DNA of 64,000 nucleotides from an uncultured Muribaculaceae bacterium (GTDB lineage: Bacteria; Bacteroidota; Bacteroidia; Bacteroidales; Muribaculaceae), in the NCBI GenBank assembly GCA_910584055.1, contig CAJTZS010000003.1, positions 1 through 64,000 of the forward strand. The letters run 5' to 3'. The position numbers and the translations under genes were made by a program. Position 1 is the first letter of the stretch; each line of letters starts with the position of its first letter. The notes under the pieces were generated by a model. That model saw only the letters and a list, made by a program, of their open reading frames with translations. It ran no database searches and was not told the origin of the DNA. Shown here in pieces: positions 59,354 to 64,000 of this stretch.

Positions 59354-62300
59354 ATGAGACTACAATGGAAGCTAAAAATCCTGTTGCCGGCACTACTTGC
59401 AATATTTTCATCAGCCGGGGCTCTCTGTGCTGAAAGGGAAAGGGCGAGTATCAACGTGAAGGACGCACCTGTCGAGTCTGTGCTCAAAGAACTTGAAAGA
59501 CAGACCGACTGTAGATTTTCTTACACCGGGGATCTCCTTGACAAGCTCCCGAGAGTGTCAATGACGGTAAAATCAAAATCTATAAACGAGATTCTTGACA
59601 AACTGCTTGAGAACACGCCTCTGACCTATAAAGCTATCTCTCCCAAGTCAATAATCTTAATGGCGAGGAAAGAGGGCGAGAAGCGAAACAATTCGCCTCG
59701 TGCTCCAAAGCCATTGAAAAACATTAGCGGACTTATAACCGACAAGAACAAAGAGCCTGTGATAGGGGCTACAATAATGGTTAAGGGCACCCGTATTGGC
59801 GCATCGACGGATATCGACGGGAAATATGAAATCCACGATGTGCCGGAAGGCTCGACTGTGACAGTGACCTATGTCGGAATGACCCCCCTTAATTTCAAGG
59901 TGGGGAAAGGCGACAGGTATGACCTTACCCTCGAAGAAAACAGCGAGCTGCTTGACGAAGTTGTCGTTGTGGGTTATGGCGTGCAGAAAAAGGTGAATCT
60001 AACCGGGGCTGTGTCTTCGTTGTCGCAGGATGCGATCAAAGACCGTCCTATAGACAATCTCGGCAGGGCATTGCAAGGTCTGGTGCCTAACCTTAATGTA
60101 TCGATGTCTTCCGGGCAGCCTGGTGCCGGAGCTTCGCTCAATATCAGGGGGACCACTTCTCCCAATGGAGGTAGCCCGCTTGTACTTGTGGATGGTGTCG
60201 AGTCCTCGCTCGACCGTATCAACTCCAACGATGTGGAGACGATCTCCGTTCTGAAAGATGCCTCCTCGGCTGCCATATATGGAGCCCGGGGTGCCTTCGG
60301 AGTGATTCTGGTGACAACTAAAAGCGGCAAGGCAGAACAGAAACCACAGGTAAGCTATAGTGGAAGTTTCTCCGTGTCTAAGCCCACAACATCCACCGAT
60401 TTCGAGACAAGGGGTTATTATTCGGCAAAGATTGCCGACTTTTTTATGCTTTCGTCACAAAACACCCCTTATACCTCATACTCTGAAAGTGATTACCAGG
60501 CACTATGGGACCGTCGCAACGACAAGACTGAGAATCCGGAACGTCCATGGGTGCTTACACGGGAAAGGAACGGTAAATTGGAATATCTCTATCTTGCGAA
60601 TTTTGATTGGTACAATTACCTTTACGACGACTCGCGCCCGACCTGGGATCATAATTTGAATATCAGGGGCGGCTTCAAATCCTTCTCATATATGGTTTCC
60701 GGAAGGTATAATCAGCAGAAGGGAATCAACCGTATTTCTCCGGATAAGTTCAAATCCTATAATTTCAGGGTGAAGCTTCAGGTCGATATCACACCCAAGC
60801 TCCGTGTCTCCAACAATACAAAATTCTTTAGTTCCCAATACTCCTATAGCGGATTTGAAAGCGAAACCGACAATTTCCGCAAACCGACTCTCCACGCGCT
60901 TGCCTCGATGGTGCCGGTGAACCCGGACGGCAGTGCAGTCTCGCATACGTCCGTCACCAATTCTTCCGCCCATTATCTTATGGACGGTTATAATGCCATG
61001 ATGCAGAAAGGTAAAAGTGGAGGCAATAAGAGAGTAAGGGAATTTTCGACATTATTTGAAGTGCAATATAAATTCTTGCCGGAGTTTGATGTCAAGGCAG
61101 ATTTCAGTTACACATACGGTAACCTGCGCAATGACTACAGGAGTGTGAACGTGGAATACTCACAATATCCGGGAGTCGTCCAGACTGAGCCGGAGGGAAG
61201 ATTCCCCAATTCACTTAAGGAAACCGTATGGGATCAGAATTATTACGTTGCAGATATCTACGCTTCCTATAATAATTGCTGGAAGGATGTTCATAATCTG
61301 TCGGCTATTTTAGGATATAACTATGAGGCCAAGTATTATCGCGATCTGGGAGCCAAGAATACGGATCTCCTCTCGGAGGACCTGTCGGATTTCAATCTTG
61401 CAACCGGTAAAGACAATTTTTCTATCACCGGCGGAAGGAACGAATATGCCATAATGGGCATATTCTATAGGGTCGCTTACAACTATGATGGAAAATATCT
61501 TGCCGAAATCAATGGTCGCTACGACGGTTCATCCCGGTTTCCACGTGGTAAACGTTTCGGGTTCTTCCCTTCTTTCTCGGTCGGTTATCGAATAAGCGAA
61601 GAGAAATTCTTCGAGCCTTTGCGTTCGATTGTGAGCAACGCCAAAATCCGGGCCTCTTACGGTTCTTTAGGAAACCAGCAGATAGGGTATTATGACTTTA
61701 TACAGACCATCTCCACAAGCGGTAAGATGAACGGCTATTCTTTCGACCGAACATCTTTGGGTAATCATGCCACGGTTTCCGATCCAATTTCCGGCAACCA
61801 GACATGGGAAAAGGTTATTACAAAAAATATCGGACTTGATTTGGGATTCCTCAATAACCGTCTGTCTTTCACCGGGGAAGCTTATACACGTGAAGTCAAA
61901 GGAATTTTGGGGCGCGGGAAATCGCTTCCGTCGATCTATGGTGCAGCCGAGCCTCAGGTGAATGCCAACAACCTCCGGACACTTGGCTATGAGCTTATGC
62001 TGACATGGAACGATTCCTTCAGCCTATGTAGTTCTCCCTTCAATTATAGCGTAGGACTGACCTTTTCCGATTACACTTCTAAATACACCAAATGTGATAA
62101 TCCTTCCGGGCTGATAAGCGATCCATATGTCGGACGCAAGGACGGTGAGATATGGGGATATCTTGTTGACGGACTTTTCGCTAATGACGAAGAGGCGGCA
62201 AAATATGCCAAAGAAGTGGATCTTAGCATAGTCGCACCGGGTTGCTATAACGCTACAGGCTCCTATGGCGCAGGAGTGCGTGGAGGAGACCTCAAATATC

Positions 62301-62908
62301 TTGACCTTGACGGCAATCATATCGTGAACAGCGGAAAGGGAACGCTTGACGATCCGGGCGACCGCAGGATAATCGGTAACTCCACTCCCCGTTATCATTA
62401 CGGGATAAATGTCTCCGCGCAATGGAAAGGGATTGACTTGGCGGTGTTTGTTCAAGGTATAGGGAAGCAGGATTGGTATCCCGGTTCGGACAACATGCGT
62501 TTCTGGGGGCCTTATGCTCGTCCTTACGGGACATTCGTGCCGCGCAATTTTATGAGTGACGTCTGGAGTGAATCAAACCCCGATGCCTATTTCCCCAGAG
62601 CGAGGGCATATTCATCGCTCAACACAACCAACGGCACTGTCTATTATACCAATGACCGCTACTTGCAGAATCTGGCGTATTGCAGGCTCAAAAACCTGAC
62701 CATAGGGTATACTTTCCCCGATAAATGGATGAAGAAGATCTATGTTTCGAATCTCAGGATATATGTATCAGGAGAGAACCTGCTGACGGCAACTGCTTTG
62801 AAAAACAAGTTCCTTGACCCCGAGCAGGCCTCTGCCGCCTCCAATAAGCTTTCCAACGTCTATCCCTGGAACAAGACTTTCTGTGTCGGAGTTAACCTAA
62901 CTTTTTAA
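59354..62908 (+). CDS. SusC/RagA family TonB-linked outer-membrane protein with STN domain
   Basis: 1184 residues: signal peptide (to about 26), STN signalling domain (about 33-110, INVKDAPVESVLKELERQT), CarboxypepD_reg-like domain (about 122-200, SGLITDKNKEPVIGATIMVKG), SusC motif ELLDEVVVVGYGVQKKVNLT, plug (INSNDVETISVLKDASSAAIYG) and a barrel ending FCVGVNLTF. The STN domain signals to the FecR protein upstream. Imports a glycan or peptide with SusD; the substrate cannot be told because no hydrolases are in view. Confidence 0.95.
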   Translation: MRLQWKLKILLPALLAIFSSAGALCAERERASINVKDAPVESVLKELERQTDCRFSYTGDLLDKLPRVSMTVKSKSINEILDKLLENTPLTYKAISPKSIILMARKEGEKRNNSPRAPKPLKNISGLITDKNKEPVIGATIMVKGTRIGASTDIDGKYEIHDVPEGSTVTVTYVGMTPLNFKVGKGDRYDLTLEENSELLDEVVVVGYGVQKKVNLTGAVSSLSQDAIKDRPIDNLGRALQGLVPNLNVSMSSGQPGAGASLNIRGTTSPNGGSPLVLVDGVESSLDRINSNDVETISVLKDASSAAIYGARGAFGVILVTTKSGKAEQKPQVSYSGSFSVSKPTTSTDFETRGYYSAKIADFFMLSSQNTPYTSYSESDYQALWDRRNDKTENPERPWVLTRERNGKLEYLYLANFDWYNYLYDDSRPTWDHNLNIRGGFKSFSYMVSGRYNQQKGINRISPDKFKSYNFRVKLQVDITPKLRVSNNTKFFSSQYSYSGFESETDNFRKPTLHALASMVPVNPDGSAVSHTSVTNSSAHYLMDGYNAMMQKGKSGGNKRVREFSTLFEVQYKFLPEFDVKADFSYTYGNLRNDYRSVNVEYSQYPGVVQTEPEGRFPNSLKETVWDQNYYVADIYASYNNCWKDVHNLSAILGYNYEAKYYRDLGAKNTDLLSEDLSDFNLATGKDNFSITGGRNEYAIMGIFYRVAYNYDGKYLAEINGRYDGSSRFPRGKRFGFFPSFSVGYRISEEKFFEPLRSIVSNAKIRASYGSLGNQQIGYYDFIQTISTSGKMNGYSFDRTSLGNHATVSDPISGNQTWEKVITKNIGLDLGFLNNRLSFTGEAYTREVKGILGRGKSLPSIYGAAEPQVNANNLRTLGYELMLTWNDSFSLCSSPFNYSVGLTFSDYTSKYTKCDNPSGLISDPYVGRKDGEIWGYLVDGLFANDEEAAKYAKEVDLSIVAPGCYNATGSYGAGVRGGDLKYLDLDGNHIVNSGKGTLDDPGDRRIIGNSTPRYHYGINVSAQWKGIDLAVFVQGIGKQDWYPGSDNMRFWGPYARPYGTFVPRNFMSDVWSESNPDAYFPRARAYSSLNTTNGTVYYTNDRYLQNLAYCRLKNLTIGYTFPDKWMKKIYVSNLRIYVSGENLLTATALKNKFLDPEQASAASNKLSNVYPWNKTFCVGVNLTF

Positions 62909-62922
62909 ACAGCTTCTTAACA

Positions 62923-64000
62923 ATGAAATATCAATATATAATTATAGTATTGCTTACGGTAATACTCTCGGGATGCGAGTCGGAACTCGACCGTTTCCCG
63001 AAAGATAAATTGACTCCCGACACTTTCTTCAATACAGGAGGAGAATGCGAACTTTATACGAATGATTTCTACACGATGTTTCCCGGCGGGAGCGACATCT
63101 ATGGCGAAGGGGCGGACATAATTTCGAAGACGAGTCTCAGCGAGGAGGTGATGGGCACAAGGATTGTCCCCTCCACTGCTTCCACGTGGAACTGGGACAA
63201 ACTTCGCGACATAAACTTCTTCCTTGAGCATTCCGTCAACTGTAAAGATGATGATGACAGGTTGAAATACGAAGGTGTCGCAAGGTTTTTCAGAGCTTAT
63301 TTCTATTTTGAGAAGATTAAGAGATACGGGGATGTGCCTTGGCTCGACAAGGCACTTCCTTCCTCAAGTCCTGACCTCTATATGGGACGCACGCCCCGGG
63401 CAGAGGTGGTGGAACATGTGATGGAAGACCTCGATTTCGCGATCAAGAACCTTGGCAATGCAAAGGAGCTTTACAGGGTTTCCAAATGGACGGCATTGGC
63501 ATTAAAAAGCCGGGTGTGCCTTTTCGAGGGAACGTTCAGGAAATACCATGGACAGCCTGACTGGAAAGAGATGCTTAATCAATGCGCTGCGGCATCACTT
63601 GAGTTTATGAATTCATCGGGATATTCGATTCAAGTAGCTGGGACAACTCCCTATCAGACGCTGTTCAGCAACCTTAAGGCCGACGCAACGGAAATTATTC
63701 TCGCCCGTGCTTACAACAGCGACCTCGGTCTGCGTCACGATGCCAACGGATATGTTACTTCCATGAGCATGGGGCGTCCGGGACTGCTCAAAGATATAGC
63801 CGATATGTATCTGATGACGGACGGCACTCCCTTCACCTCGAAAGAGGGGTATCAGACCATGTCCCTTCCCGAGCAAAGCAAGAACCGTGACAAACGTTTC
63901 TCCCAAACTGTCAGGACACCCGGATATAAAAGAATCGGCGAGACAACTTTCTCCGCTCCAAATCTTGCATCGTGTGAAACCGGCTACCAACCCATAAAAT
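62923..64000 (+). CDS. SusD/RagB family lipoprotein (truncated by window end)
   Basis: The first about 359 codons. Lipoprotein signal with lipobox VILSGC, then SusD-like TPR region (LDRFPKDKLTPDTFFNT; YEGVARFFRAYFYFEKIKRYGDVPWLDKAL; YRVSKWTALALKSRVCLFEGTF). It is the surface substrate-binding lid of the SusC transporter encoded 15 bases upstream. The frame is open to the last base, so the 3' end lies outside. Confidence 0.95.
   Translation, partial: MKYQYIIIVLLTVILSGCESELDRFPKDKLTPDTFFNTGGECELYTNDFYTMFPGGSDIYGEGADIISKTSLSEEVMGTRIVPSTASTWNWDKLRDINFFLEHSVNCKDDDDRLKYEGVARFFRAYFYFEKIKRYGDVPWLDKALPSSSPDLYMGRTPRAEVVEHVMEDLDFAIKNLGNAKELYRVSKWTALALKSRVCLFEGTFRKYHGQPDWKEMLNQCAAASLEFMNSSGYSIQVAGTTPYQTLFSNLKADATEIILARAYNSDLGLRHDANGYVTSMSMGRPGLLKDIADMYLMTDGTPFTSKEGYQTMSLPEQSKNRDKRFSQTVRTPGYKRIGETTFSAPNLASCETGYQPIK

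Overview
The window reads as a chromosomal segment of a Bacteroidales bacterium, most likely a gut Muribaculaceae-type organism (the family level is inference). The evidence is: promoters of the Bacteroidetes TTG-N19/20-TAnnTTTG type; SusC/SusD and several other TonB-dependent receptors; a FecI/FecR-type sigma/anti-sigma pair; nucleases ending in T9SS-like tails; a gamma-alpha fused 2-oxoacid:ferredoxin oxidoreductase; and little use of Shine-Dalgarno sequences.

Layout. 1-1021: the 3' end of a tRNA, then a DUF4286 gene and ruvC. 1123-16279: deoC, then a locus of secreted or surface proteins. It holds an EEP-fold nuclease, a TonB-dependent receptor, two DUF6359/choice-of-anchor-J lipoproteins (one with DUF5689) and three tandem endonuclease I paralogues. 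A transposase-like (RAYT) gene is wedged between the first and second paralogue. 16509-23188: housekeeping genes korA-korB, acpP-fabF and gyrB. 23197-25094 (minus strand): a glycosyltransferase and folA. 25568-30826: a Na/Pi cotransporter, mannose-1-phosphate guanylyltransferase, a WYL regulator and a DUF4369/thioredoxin-like lipoprotein. 30854-33650: a YifB/ComM-like ATPase and a second RAYT gene. 33703-41077: a two-component system (minus) divergent from a TolC-HlyD-MacB-type efflux operon (plus). 41221-43077: a TonB receptor. 43307-44840 (minus): a three-gene HipB/HipS/HipT-like toxin-antitoxin locus with three strong palindromic operators. 45109-50128: yaaA, a PAS protein, a small lipoprotein, an S24-type repressor, rsmA and a C1 peptidase. 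50334-51759: two FKBP isomerases and a small lipoprotein. 51743-56083 (minus): tRNA-Arg(CCU)-yceD-rpmF-fabH-era-der. 56216-64000: a glucosaminidase/LysM protein, cdd, then ECF sigma, FecR, SusC and a truncated SusD.

How genes work together. The 1-16 kb block looks like an extracellular nucleic-acid scavenging locus: surface nucleases cut DNA, lipoproteins with OB-like domains and a TonB receptor may bind and import the products, and DeoC feeds deoxyribose-5-phosphate into central metabolism. This is inferred from gene content. The two-component system probably controls the divergent efflux operon through an 8+8 bp palindrome. The ECF/FecR/SusC(STN)/SusD set is a substrate-induced trans-envelope system.

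Unusual material. The two RAYT-like proteins carry a C-terminal domain that I read as SLOG/DprA-like, and each gene is preceded by a polypurine/polypyrimidine tract framed by inverted repeats (REPIN-like). A similar purine-rich low-complexity stretch sits in frame inside the glycosyltransferase gene. Other structured non-coding DNA includes four 10-nt-periodic G-run arrays, a 40-bp-armed inverted repeat element at 46.3-46.6 kb, an inverted repeat element upstream of the Na/Pi transporter, and short GATGCACCGGGTGCATC-like palindromes. No CRISPR array, rRNA, prophage or complete IS element was seen.
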